Source: Nipponacmea schrenckii
Lineage: Eukaryota > Mollusca > Gastropoda > Lottiidae
Direction of reading: 5' to 3'
Assembly: GCA_030562195.1 (NCBI GenBank)
Contig: JAUJPP010000001.1
Span: forward strand, 12,516,472 to 12,580,471
DNA length: 64,000 nucleotides
Shown: positions 28,681 through 44,900 of the stretch, one piece after another
How positions within the stretch are numbered: the stretch's first letter is position 1
Layout: every line of letters begins with the position of its first letter
Program-made: the position numbers and the translations under genes
Notes under the pieces: generated by a model
Told to the model about the DNA's origin: nothing
Database searches by the model: none
What the model saw: only the letters and a program-made list of their open reading frames with translations

Positions 28681-30452
28681 AAGATAGCTTGCCAGGCAAG
28701 GTAACATACGCCCACTGGCAGCATTGAATTTGAAAAATAAATAGAGCAATGACTCAAAAACATTCACTAAATGGATATTGAAGTCAAGGGCAAAAACTCA
28801 AAAACACCAAGTTTCATCAAAATCCATTGAAAATTGTAGCTTCTATTGAACCCACAATAAAATTTTGACACAATCTTACTAAGTCAAGGCCAATAACTAA
28901 AAAACTGTTCATCGCAAAATCTTCCAAATCGAACTTGACCGCCCTCTTATCAATTCCAATGCTCATACCAAGTTTCATTAAAATCCATAGATAATTGTAG
29001 CTTCTATAGTGTCTATAGAAAATGAATTTTTACGCAATTTTACTTAGTCAAGGGCAATTAATCATAAACTATTCATCAAAAAATCGTCAAATTTGAATTT
29101 CTGATAAAAACTGTAGCCTATATCGTGGATATAACCCAAATTTGACGCGTTTTTACTAAGTCAAGGGCAATAACTCAAAAAACATGCATGCGATAATTTC
29201 CATTTTCGAACTTGACCGAGATATCATCAATATATACATGTAAACCAAGTTTCATTAAGATCGGATAAAAACTGTAGCCTCTATTGTGGATACAACCCAA
29301 ATGTGACTCGTTTTATAATAATAATAATAATAATAAACTCTTTATTTTACATGGGTCAGAATTAGGCCCAATACACAAGGACATGGTCCTGTCTCACATT
29401 CAGCCCATGGGGCAATACATTGGAAAAAAAAAAAAAAAAAAAAAAAATAATATAAAATAAAATCGAAAATACATAATATCTCAATATACAATTCGTCTGA
29501 AATACTAAAAATACACAAGTACATGTGTATCAAATGGACAGAGATATGTTCCGGCGATCAAGTACATGACCACAAAATAAATATACAATACAATACTAAG
29601 TCAAGTGCAATAACTCAAAAACCGTTCATGCAATAATTTCCATTTTCGAACGAGGTATCATCAATATATACATGTATACCAAGTTTCATTAAGATCGGAT
29701 AAAAACTGTAGCTTCTATCGTGGATACAACCCAAATTTGACGCGTTTTTACTAAGTCAAGGGCAATAACTCAAAAAACGTTCATGCGAAAATTTCTATTT
29801 TCAAACTTGACAGAGATATCATCAATATATACATGTATACCAAGTTTCATTAAGATCGGATAAAAACTGTAGCCTCTATTGTGGATACAACCCAAATTTG
29901 ACACGTTTTAACTAAGTCAAGTGCAATAACTCAAAATCCTTTCATTCGATAATTTCAATTTTCGAACTTGACCAAGATATCATCAATATATACATGTATA
30001 CCAAGTTTCATTAAGATCGGATAAAAACTGTAGCCTGTATTGTGGATACAACCCAAATTTGACGCGTTTTTGCTAAGTCAAGGGCAATAACTCAAAAACC
30101 GTTCATGCGAAAATTTCCATTTTCGAACTTGACCGAGATATCATCATTATATACATGTATACCAAGTTTCATTAAGATCGGATAAAAACTGTAGCCTCTA
30201 TTGTGGATACAACCCAAATTTGACGCGTTTTTACTAAGTCAAGTGCAATAACTCAAAAACCGTTCATGCGATAATTTCCATTTTCGAACTTGACCGAGAT
30301 ATCATCAATATATACATGTATACCAAGTTTCATTAAGATCGGATAAAAACTGTAGCCTCTATCGTGGATACAACAAATGTGGACGGACCGACGGACGGAC
30401 GGACGGACAGGGGCGACGGCAATATACGTCCACATTTCCATGTGGGCGTATA
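28681..30452. mobile_element. Full-length element with hairpin ends and about eight 160-bp core repeats
   Basis: The left end holds the near-palindrome CTTGCCAGGCAAG (28688-28700) followed by gtaacatacgcccac. The right end holds a stem with arms at 30425-30435 and 30440-30450 (tacgtccacat / atgtgggcgta). In between are head-to-tail core repeats of about 160 bp, recognised by the recurring gacgcgtttttactaagtc near 29741, 29903, 30063 and 30223. A GGAC-rich run (30381-30410) precedes the right end. The design, tandem cores between conserved ends, resembles the pearl-type non-autonomous elements described in bivalves; that comparison is from memory of the family. It contains no transposase. It sits between convergent MAP3K4 and UBE2J1. 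Confidence 0.8.
29315..29593 (-). mobile_element. Retroposon fragment nested in the 160-bp-core element
   Basis: An unrelated segment interrupts one core repeat between gactcgtttta and ctaagtcaag. On the minus strand it ends with tgtaaaataaagagtttatt followed by a (TTA)n tail, as at the 3' ends of some LINEs and SINEs. It also contains a 24-bp homopolymer (29424-29447). No reverse transcriptase frame is present, so it is a truncated copy. I could not settle its target-site duplication. Confidence 0.6.
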
Positions 30453-30723
30453 AAAATTGTTGCTTGGAGCCCTTGATATAATCTGCATCCCTGATAAGAA
30501 TAATCTTGGGAAATATAAAAAAGAGACGTCAAACAGAATAGCTATAACTATATCCAATATATAGGTATGTACAATAATTTTAACATAACATTCAAAATAA
30601 CAAAACAATTCTTGAAAAGCTGATGTATTTAAGGGGTAAATGAGATATCACAAAATAAATCTGGTACCTTTTCAAGCATTAGAAATAATGCTGTGAAGTG
30701 TCCAAGTCGTCATTGCTTTCTTT

Positions 30724-33700
30724 TCAAAGTTCTTCATTTAAAAATCCCCAATTAAATGCAACATACAAACGTCGTAAAACCAAAAGTCCTATTGCACATA
30801 CTAAAAATATTATCAAAAACAAGGAAAAGGTCTCATTTGACCTCACATGCACAGGTAGATCAGCATTTCTGTAATTTTGAGTTGGTGCTGGTCTTCTTTG
30901 TCGCAAACTTTCTGATGTTGTGGCTGTAGAAATTGGAGAAGTTAATGATGAAGCTGAAGAGGTAATTTGAGTTGAGCTACTTGCAGGTTCAGTAGCATGT
31001 GTGCTACTATTAGTTGATGGTAGAGTCTGACTAGAAGTAACTGGAGTACTGGAGGTCTCTGTAGATGATGATCCAGGACTGGCAGAGCATGCAGATGATT
31101 GGGAAGAAGATGGTAAATTTGTCATAGGATATTGTGGCCATGCTCCCATATTTTGCAGTGGAAATCCAGGATATAACATTGGTGGTGCATAAAATGGCAT
31201 GGGGAATCTAGGAGCCATAGTATTGCCAGTTGCAGCAGGAGGAGGCAGTGGATAAGGAAATCCAAATGGTGGAGTCATCATGCCTGACTGTGCACCATTG
31301 GCCATAAATGGGTTCCAGGGGAACTGTGGTGACTGACCATTATTGGTAGTTGCTGATGCTGATTCAGTAGTTGATGTTGTTGCTGATTTTGTAGCTGATG
31401 TTGTGGATGATGTTGTGGATGATGAAATACTTTCTGCTTGGGAACTACTGGACTGTGTACCGTCTTTGGGTTTTTCACCTTGAAAGTCAATCTGAGAAGC
31501 TAACTCCTTTGCCTCTTGAGTTGTTTTCTCAGATGCTTTAGTTACTGGAGGTAGAATGTGACCAACACATCCACAATTTTCACATTTCCAATCATTTGAT
31601 CTGAAAATGGACACAGTATATCAGAAGAGTTTGAATCTCCTAAATTGGGATTGAATTTTGAAACAATTATAATTCTTAATGTCTGTATATATATGATATG
31701 TATCATCTTTGGAAGAAATAGAAGCAGGAAAGCAAACAATGTGAACACAAATACGTTTGGAATAACATACAGGTAATGTTATTATCATGTTATATTTACT
31801 TTATAATGTTACTTGTAAGTGTTTGGAAATGTTGTATGTAATAAATCGAGAGTAGTGTATATCTAGTGTTTTTAAAATCTATAACATATTATAAATAGCT
31901 TACTTCTTAGCCAGAACCTTTCTTTCTTCTGGTGTGTAGTCCAAAGAACCAATGGCTCCTGCACCATGAGTGGGCATAAAACCAATAATGGCAAGTAATG
32001 CTGTCCTGACTAAAATGAAAAATTAAAATTGACATAAGTCAAGTGGATGCTTAAACTGCAAACTAGATTGTTGTTGATAATCATAGTAGTTGATAGTTAG
32101 CTTGGCTTCGTAATTGACAAATATACATTTTGCAACATGTACAAAAAGTCAAGATTGAGATTCGGATCAACAAAAGTCATCTAAAGATTTATACTCTAGT
32201 TCTAACAATGGACCGTCTTCATTAGCCCATAAGGTGCAGAAGAGTAGGACGTAAAACTCCATTCATTTCATTTCATTTCATTTCATTTCTAACAATGGAA
32301 TTCATACGAATGATCAGAGGTAAAAACCTTGCACAACTGATAAAATTATTTAAACATATCAGTTCATGCGCTAACAATAATAAAATATGACTAACTTGAC
32401 CATGATGGCTGCCAGGACTCTGGGTGATGTCCAGAGATACTTAAACAGATCTTTTTATAAACTTCAAATCGTCCATTTGGCTACAATTATTAATACAATA
32501 AACTTTAAAATATATTTGGACTAAATTAGTACTGACTACCATATTCCAGGACTTTTAAGAGTGCATAGTGTCAATGATGTGGCAAGGTTTCATAATCTAT
32601 ATTGGGCAGTTCTGTTACACATAATAACATATTTTCCATAGGAAATATACCAATAATCTAGCAACAGAATGATACTACAAATATAGCACAATAGTATAAT
32701 ACTATAAATATATCTCGATAGTATATATACTAAGAATACATCTCAATAGTATAATACTATATATATAGCTCAATAGTATAATACTATAAATATATCTCAA
32801 TGGTATAATACTATAAATATATCTCAATGGTATAATACTATAAATATATCTCGATCGTATAATACTAGAAATAATCTCAAAAGGATAATACTATAAAAAC
32901 ATCTCAATAGTATAATACTATAAATATATCTGAATGGAATAATACTATAAATATATCTCAATACTATAAATATATCTCAAAAGTATAATACATGTACTAT
33001 AGATATATCTCAATAGTATAATACTATAAATATATCTCAATAGTATAATACTATAAATATATCTCAATAGTATAATACTATATATATAGCTCAATAGTAT
33101 ATTACTATAAATATATCTCAATGGTATAATACTATATATATATCTCAATAGTATAATACATGTACTATAAATATAGCTCAATGGTATAATACTATAAATA
33201 TAGCTGAACAGTATAATACTATAAATATATCTCAATAGTATAATACATGTACTATAAATATAGCTCAATGGTATAATACTATAAATATATCTCAATGTTA
33301 TAAAACTATAAATATAGCTGAACAGTATAATACTATAAATATATCTCAATAGTATAATACTATAAATATATCTCAATGGTATAATACTATAAATATAGCT
33401 CAATAGTATAATACTATAAATATATCTCAATAGTATAATACTATATATATAGCTCAATAGTATAATACTATAAATATATCTCAATGGTATAATACTATAA
33501 ATATAGCTGAACAGTATAATACTATAAATATATCTCAATAGTATAATACTATAAATACATCTCAATAGTATAATACTATATATATAGCTCAATAGTATAA
33601 TACTATAAATATATCTCAATAGTATAATACTATAAATATATCTCAATAGTATAATACTATAAATATATCTCAATAGTATAAAACTGTAAATATATTTCAA

Positions 33701-34617
33701 TGGTATAATACTATAAATATATCTCAATAGTATATATACTACAAACATACTTTCAATTACATAATAGTATATATATCTTCAATAATATAATATACATACT
33801 GTCAATAATATAATACTTGGTGGTTTCATTGGATAATCTGGTGGTAAAATAATTCGTCCATGATAAATTCCACCATCAAAATCAGAGTCAGCTGGGCCTC
33901 GAATTGTAAAATGCCATTCAAATAAATTATCCTTAAAAAAACACAAAAGATTATTTTTATATATGTAAGATAATATCATTTGAATAAGAACTAATTATGA
34001 CTAAATACAGCTTAGGCTATTGTGTAATATAATGTTAAAGATTGTCTAATGCAGTCATAAATTTTTCTTTTGAAAATATTATTCATTTACAGTGTGCATA
34101 AAAGAGGGAATGTTTACATCTAATGGCTGAACATGATATTGTTCTGTTGGTTCTCTTAGTTCTTGAGCTTCTTTCATCAGCCTTTTGACAGCTGAAAAAC
34201 AAATCAACATATTCATATTTTCTCGTTTGTGTTTTTAAAAAATCTTAACATTATAAAAAAAAGGTAAGGAACCATGTTTGAAACCTCCACTTCAGGTACA
34301 CAACTGTCTATGACAGATCTTAGAGCCCAGAATGAAAAAAAAATACAAAAACAAATAGGTATAGATCTACTGAAAAAAATGCCATTACCCACTGTGAATA
34401 AGCTGTTGCACTTCAGTCATCTGCAATATGACCGAGAAATGACAACAAAATAACACTAATTTATTTGTTCTCAGGTCTTATTAAATGGCAACAACAAAAA
34501 TGGTAAAACTGAAAGTTAATTGTTTTTCTTTTGAATATTTACTATCAACGGAAATCAGAAAAAAAAACAAAAGCAAATCAAATCACCTGGACTGCGCATA
34601 CTATATTGGTTCTGCAT
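30724..34617 (-). CDS. UBE2J1: Ubiquitin-conjugating enzyme E2 J1, ER tail-anchored
   Basis: E2 enzyme of ER-associated degradation, anchored in the ER membrane by its C terminus with the catalytic domain in the cytosol. Exons in coding order: 34587-34617, 34118-34191, 33800-33931, 32396-32480, 31904-32009, 30724-31600; phases agree, giving 434 aa. The UBC fold includes SPAVKRLMKEAQEL, DNLFEWHFTIRG and PPDYPMKPPSIILLT. The catalytic Cys is in KKICLSISGHHP at about residue 91, the position used in human UBE2J1. As in this subfamily, NGRFE replaces the usual HPN region. A long Ser/Thr/Pro-rich linker makes it about 115 residues longer than the human protein (318). A hydrophobic segment near the end (LFLIIFLVCAIGLLVL) followed by RR is the tail anchor. 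Intron 3 is mostly a 27-bp minisatellite. Confidence 0.96.
32200..32299 (+). mobile_element. 5'-truncated SINE tail with 13-bp target-site duplication
   Basis: TTCTAACAATGGA flanks the insert on both sides (32200-32212 and 32287-32299). The insert carries gcagaagagtaggacgtaaaactcc and an (ATTTC)n tail, matching the 3' end of the SINE at 18.6 kb. The intact duplication indicates recent retroposition into intron 4 of UBE2J1. Confidence 0.85.
32670..33793. repeat. 27-bp minisatellite in UBE2J1 intron 3
   Basis: About 40 copies of a 27-bp AT-rich unit; on the minus strand the unit encodes Y-I-Y-S-I-I-L-L-R. Some copies carry a short catgta insertion. The array runs up to the exon 3 donor (33794-33799). 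The last six codons of exon 3 (AGT ATT ATA TTA TTG ACA) resemble the unit (AGT ATT ATA CTA TTG AGA) and lie in the same frame. One TGA (33779-33781) separates the exon frame from a 267-codon open frame in the array. That open frame is a by-product of the repeat and is not called as a gene. Confidence 0.93.
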
Positions 34618-34922
34618 CTTGTCTTTAACAGAAGCAAGTTAATTTGCCCAAACAAGATTACAGGTAGTTAACTTCGCTAAATAAACAAATCAATTCCAAA
34701 ACAGAATGGGAACAAATTTCTAGACGTGGCTTCACAGAATATTGACAAAACAAACCCAAAGTTTAATGTAATAAGTCCATTCATTAGTCCATAAGAATAG
34801 ATCTATTTGTACTGACCAATGGTAGAGCGTTTTACATGCCAATCTCACATTTAACTTCCGCCGGAAGCACATGTTATTGTTTACAACGACAATGGACAAA
34901 CTGAAAGTAGAGAACAAGAAAA
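34618..34922. promoter_or_regulatory. Divergent promoter of UBE2J1 and NSUN4
   Basis: Only 305 bp separate the UBE2J1 start (minus, 34617) and the NSUN4 start (plus, 34923). At 34854-34868 ACTTCCGCCGGAAGC holds two ETS cores (GGAA) in inverted arrangement, a typical feature of divergent housekeeping promoters. A CCAAT pentamer is at 34816-34820. There is no clear TATA box. The promoter role is inferred from position and motifs. Confidence 0.6.
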
Positions 34923-38635
<3,713 letters not shown>

Positions 38636-38965
38636 TTATAAGTTTTAAATTCGGAGTACTCCCAATCAATTCTACCTCATCTGTCATAAGGAATGAATGT
38701 GGATCTTGTTATCGTTATGGGGAAATAAAGGCTGGTTTATCACGTGACTAGACAAATGACCCCATTTATTGAAGCGAGTGATAGTAAAAATGAAAATATT
38801 GACAAATGACAATAATTCTTAATTGTTTTTCTCGTATTGGAATCACTATTATGATTTTGTTGTATCCACTGTGGTCTAGAGTCATATTTCTATACATCAT
38901 TACTCCCCTTCTTAAATAGAGCTCTTTTGTTAAGGGGGTAAAATTAAACCCCGTATTAATAAACG
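38636..38965 (+). promoter_or_regulatory. NSUN4-DDX10 intergenic region with CACGTG E-box
   Basis: This 330-bp gap holds the NSUN4 polyadenylation region (AATAAA at 38723-38728; another overlaps the stop at 38626-38631) and the DDX10 promoter. TCACGTGAC at 38740-38748 is a perfect E-box of the MYC/USF type, which would suit a ribosome-biogenesis gene. Function is inferred from the motif and position. Confidence 0.5.
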
Positions 38966-41900
38966 ATGGATGTTAGAAAATTGGTACCACAAACTGGAAA
39001 ATTTCCCAAGAAACGGGATAAATTCAATCAAAAACACAAGAAACATGTTCCTGAAGTTAAAAAGAAAAAGTGGCAGCTAATTGATGAAGAGGCCGCTGAA
39101 CTGAAAGGGAAGTACTCAGAGGTAAAACACTTTTTTAGAGTCTAAAAAATGTAAACAAAACCACGTGTGTCTTCGTGACATATTCCAAGGTAAGGCCTAT
39201 GAAATACGATAGTCTATTACAGACATAATAATTTTATATAATTTATACAGCTAACCATCCTATATTTACAGCCAATGTCTTGTAGAATATTATTCTTTTT
39301 TGTTATAAATTTCACATGTCAAAAACATTGAATGTGATGATTCCATTTCTATAAGAATAAGTAAACCACTCTGGCCCAACCCAGTTTTTCAGATATGATA
39401 ATAAATGATAAATATGGATTTGAACATGACTGGTTGAATGATTATTATATTTTAATGTTATGAGTTAATAAGTTGACACATTTTCAACCAAATGACGTAA
39501 AGAACCAATGCTCTAACCGCTGTGCTTTAGAACCACAACCTTGTAGTATTGCATCAGTTTCACTCCAATTACCCAAACATTAATATTTATTTGATTTTTA
39601 GATAAATACTTCAAAAGTTGAAATAGAACCACAACCTTGTAGTATTGCATCAGTTTCACTCCAATTACCCAAACATTAATATTTATTTGATTTTTAGATA
39701 AATACTTCAAAAGTTGAAATAGAACCACAACCTTGTAGTATTGCATCAGTTTCACTCCAATTACCCAAACATTAATATTTATTTGATTTTTAGATAAATA
39801 CTTCAAAAGTTGAAAAGTTTACAGATTTTCCTCTTTCAAAGTTAACATTAGAAGGTAAATATTGTTTTGCCTATTCTCATAAAAATTATGCAGAATTTAT
39901 TTGTATTACTACTTAATGGTTTGTATGCATAAATTGAAAAAAAGGTATCAAAGTATGATTCATAGGCAATAGAGGTTTGCTTCTCATGACCTGCAAGTAT
40001 TTCCTGTCAAGAAGTAAAATCTGATAATCTCAAGAAATAAGGCCACCTCAATACTATTTAAAATCATGAAAATTATTTAACATGTCACTTGACATTTCAT
40101 TAATTGTTCTTCATTATTTCTGTGTTTTATAGGTTTAGCATCAGCTAAATATATTAAACCAACAGATATCCAAAGAGAAGCTATAGGTTTGGCATTACAA
40201 GGACAAGATATATTGGGTGCTGCTAAAACAGGTTCTGGAAAAACTTTGGCATTTCTTATCCCTGTAAGTAAATGTCATTATTTTGTTATGGATTATATGT
40301 TTTTGAGAAGTTGTTTGGTTGGTCCTATTCGAATCCCTGCCCTTGTGTGTAGAATTTTTTGGAGTTTTATATATTCAAAAAATGGAGTGTGGAGCTTTAA
40401 TAGATTTACTAAAAGGAATTCTGTGGCTTAAAATTAACATAAATCATGAAAATTTTAAACTTGGCCAATATATTCATATATTCATTCATATATACGAGCT
40501 GCCAGAATCCTTATATAATCTGATTACCTTATAGACATAAAAGGAATGCTAATTTACTTCCACAATTTTTGAGAACTTGAATTTTATGTCCAGTCTTGGA
40601 TGCAGTATCACTTGAAGAAACCTTGGTTTAGAGAATATTTTATTTCATTTTTTATTTCTACTTATTTAGTTCTTATACTCATGAAGTTTATGTCAATTCT
40701 TCACATTTGTTTGTAACAAATTTATGTATCTTGCAGATATTGGAACATTTATACAGAGAAAAATGGACACCTTTAGATGGTATGGGGGCTTTAATTATCT
40801 CCCCTACCAGAGAACTAGCTTTTCAAACATTTCAAGTTTTAAAGAAGATTGGTACAAGCCATGATTTTTCGGCAGGATTAGTGATTGGGGGAAAGGTAAT
40901 ACTTTTAATTTAAAATGTTTTTGTTTAGTATTAAGAATTTATACTTTTTGAATCTTAATTCACACTTTCATCAAATTAAATAATCATCAGTCCATTATAA
41001 TGTTATTGTATTTTAAATCATGCTCAGTATCTCAAACATAAGTCTTAGTAACTAAAAGAACAGGCTTAAAATCTTAAAAGGGTCTCATTCTTTATCCTTA
41101 TGAACAGTAACTTGAATTAATAAGCTAAGCTAATAGTCTTCACAGCTCATTTACCAAATTTAAGATTTTTTAAATCCATGTGTGTACAGAATTATCTGAA
41201 GTGAGAGTCAGAATAACAACTTTTTTTCTTGGTACTCAATCATATATAGAAAAGTAGTATATTATATGCATATACTTAATGATCAAGATAGTGATATATC
41301 CAGACCTTGTGTATTGAATAGACTATAGAGCTATACTATGGTTTATATCTGTAGCATGTACGAGAAGAAAAAGAGAGAATGACAACAACTAACATAGTAG
41401 TGTGTACACCAGGTAGACTATTACAACATATGGGAGAAACATATAATTTTACAGCTGATTCTCTTCAAATATTAGGTAGGTGTCTTATTTTTGAGAATTG
41501 TTATACATGTATCTTTACTAACCCATATATTTCATAGACTGCACTGTTCTGAAGCTGATATATTGTTAAAAGTTCATTAAAGTATTTTAATTTATTACAT
41601 TACAGTATTGGATGAAGCTGATAGGATATTAGATTTGGGGTTTGCTGAAACAATGAACGCTATTATAGAAAATTTACCTTCCACTAGACAAACTTTATTA
41701 TTCTCAGCTACACAAACCAAGTAAGAATTTGAATTCATGTCAAAATGTTATCTCAATGATACTTGGTTTAGATTGGTAAATTTATAAGTCAGTTACAATG
41801 CTAATTTCTGTCCAGTGACTAATCGCAATGGCCCACCCTACCTAACTTGTACTATTCTCTAAATATTTATTTTGTTGACTCAAACAGCAACAGTGTCCAA

Positions 41901-44900
41901 GACAGTGTAAGATGTGTCTATTACAAGATTTCATGATAGTTTAACATGTGTTATATGTATTGAAATGATTTTTGGTAAAAGATATTATTTCGGAATCAGT
42001 ATATTGTAATTATATTGTTATTGTTTTCAGATCAGTTAAAGACCTAGCAAGATTAAGTTTAAAAGATCCTATGTATGTATCAGTACATGAACATGCTAAA
42101 CACAGTACTCCAGCAACATTAGAACAAGTAAGTATTCCTTCTTTATTACTTTTTTAACAGGATAAGTGTATGCTTCAATAAAAATGACATTTCAGATAGG
42201 AGCAAGTAATTTCTGTTTGCCTGTTTTGTCACTGGTCTGTTACAGAAAGAAGTAGTTATAAAAAATCATGTATATTTTCAGAGTTACATTGTGTGTGAAC
42301 TGCATCATAAATTAAATGTGTTATGGTCTTTTGTAAAAAATCACCTATACAGTAAAGTTTTAGTATTTATTAGTTGTTGTAAATTGGTAAGTATAAGGTT
42401 TCAATCTTTTATTTATTAAATTATTCTCTTATTTGTGAGCATGCTGATATAATTTCAGTAACAAACATGCTATTATTCTGTTAGACAAATCTGGGCCTAC
42501 TTGTTCCACATATGTGATAAACAGAAAGGATCTTAGTATTTTCAGAGATTGACTTAAAATGTCACTTTTAATGGGAGCTGCTCTTCTCCATTTTTGGAGT
42601 GCTTATTTTTAAAAATTAAGCCAAATTTGACTTTTGTTATTTGTACAAAGCCTAGGGGTGGGTTGTTTCCTTTTAACTACATGAGTTACTCGTCCTTTTC
42701 TAGGTGAGGTATATTTATGAAGCATTCAGATTATTAAGGCCTGGTCAGACAATATTGGCCCTACATGGTGGGATGAATCAAATAAAGAGAATGGAGACTT
42801 ACGATAAATTTTGTCGGAAGAAACATGCTGTGTTATTTGCTACTGATATTGCTGCAAGAGGCTTAGGTAGGTAACAGACCAAATAAATGAGCAATTTTAA
42901 ACAGATTTACTGTATTTTTGTGACCTTTGCTATCACTTTGCACAATCAAAATCTGAAATCTAATTCATTTGCAATCAAACGAAGCATACTAGTACTCATA
43001 GACGTGATGTTATAAAAAATAAGATTAAGGCAAATATTTGTAGATATACCTGCTGTTAATTGGGTTGTACAAATGGATTGTCCTGAAGATGTTAATACTT
43101 ATATACATAGAGTTGGCAGAACTGCTAGGTAAGGCCTTAAATTGTACTAAGAGGGGTTTTGAAATTTTTAAAAAACATTCTTGGTGCATTGACAACAATA
43201 AGATCATTTGGGATCAGTCTGATCTGATATGGTCATGGGACTTACTAAACCTTTAATAATGCAGCTATCACAATGGCCTTATGATTTTATGTTCTGCTGA
43301 TTTTCATCATTAACAGAAGCATTAGTGTTATAATAGAAAACATCAATATTTAAGACAGAGTTGTTTTGAATGAAATCGATAACATTGATAAACAAACTTT
43401 AAGGTTTATTTTGTGAACATGTTATGAAAAGAGTTTGATATATTTAATAGATTGGAGAAGAATGGTGAAGCATTATTAATATTATTACCATCAGAAGAAG
43501 AATCTATGATTAAACAACTAACTGATAGAAAAATACCAATAAACCAAATCAGGTTTGCATTTTGCATTCAGTATAGTATTATATAACTCATGCTTAGAGG
43601 TTTTTGTCAATGATATCTCTGAGATGCCTTACGTGACAAATTTGTAGGATTCTTAGACATAACAAATACTTTTCCTTATTTCAGAGTGAATCAACAGAAA
43701 ATAGTCAATTTAAAATGTAAATTAGAAGCTAATTGTGCATCATGTTTAGAACTTAAGGCTATGGCACAAAGGGTAGGTTGACTTGCTGGTTTTATGAAAT
43801 AAGTCATTTCTTTTCCATACACTCATAAAGTCATCAGTCTTTGTCCCATACACTCATAAAGTCATCTGTCTTTGCCCAAAATTCTGGTGAAAATATTAGG
43901 ACACAATATTATTATACATGTATAATGAAGCAAATATCTTGTTAAATAAATTTTCATAGATATTGATTTATACAACAATACTAAATGATATTTATGTTTT
44001 CTATTTTCTAGGCATTTAAAGCATATATAAAGAATATATTTCTAATGAAAGATAAGAGTATTTTTGATGTTAGTAAATTAGACACTGAATTGTATGCTAG
44101 GTATGTTAAAGTTTGGCATTTCGAACAGAATTTTAAGAGAATCACAGGAACTCAGTGAAGAACCAAATGAAAAACCCATTAAAGATGATAAAAGTTAAAT
44201 GTTATTCCAGTGAGGTACAAAATTACTTCACAAGTGATCTTATGTTAAATACAGTTCTCTGTTATAATTTGAAAATTGTGTGTTATAGGTCAATTGGATT
44301 AGCATTTCCTCCCCGAATAAGATTTTTACAAAAACACAATAAAAAGACATTATCAGACATAAATAACACATCAAAACAAACAAATAAACACAAGACATTT
44401 GGTGATAGTGATGGGGAGGGACAATCTGAAAAGGAAAGTAGTAATGATGATGAAGAAGCAGAAGATAAAATGGTGTGTGCATATGACAGCCAAACAAATT
44501 CCAAGTCTGCACTGGGTTTTGAAATTGATGATGAAGGGGAACAACTCTTCTCAGTAAAACAGGTTGATATTGAAGTACCAGAAGGATTTGGAGTAAGTCA
44601 ATGCAATAATGTTTATAATTAATTTCTTGTTCAAATATTCATCAAAGCCTTGTTTCTCTAATATGTTGTTGACAATCTGCTTGATTAAACTTTATCTAGA
44701 TTTCTGACCTGAAGGAGAGTCTGGCTGGAATAGAAGGGTGTAACAGGGAATTTTTTTGTCTAATAGTTAGTTGATTTAGTTTGGTATAAATAAATGGTTG
44801 CTGGTAGGTAATGAGTGTGGATGTTCATCAGTTGTTAATTACATTGAAAACTTGTAGGGGTACTTTATAGTGCTGTGTGTGTAGGTTATACTGTATTGTG

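Noticed and set aside
32945..33748. A 267-residue open frame on the minus strand
   Set aside because: It is the 27-bp minisatellite read in an open frame (YIYSIILLR repeats), with no unique sequence or start context. It is treated as repeat, and only its in-frame relation to exon 3 is noted.
39513..39806. Minus-strand open frame with a 32-residue repeat
   Set aside because: It is the shadow of the 96-bp triplication in intron 1 of DDX10.
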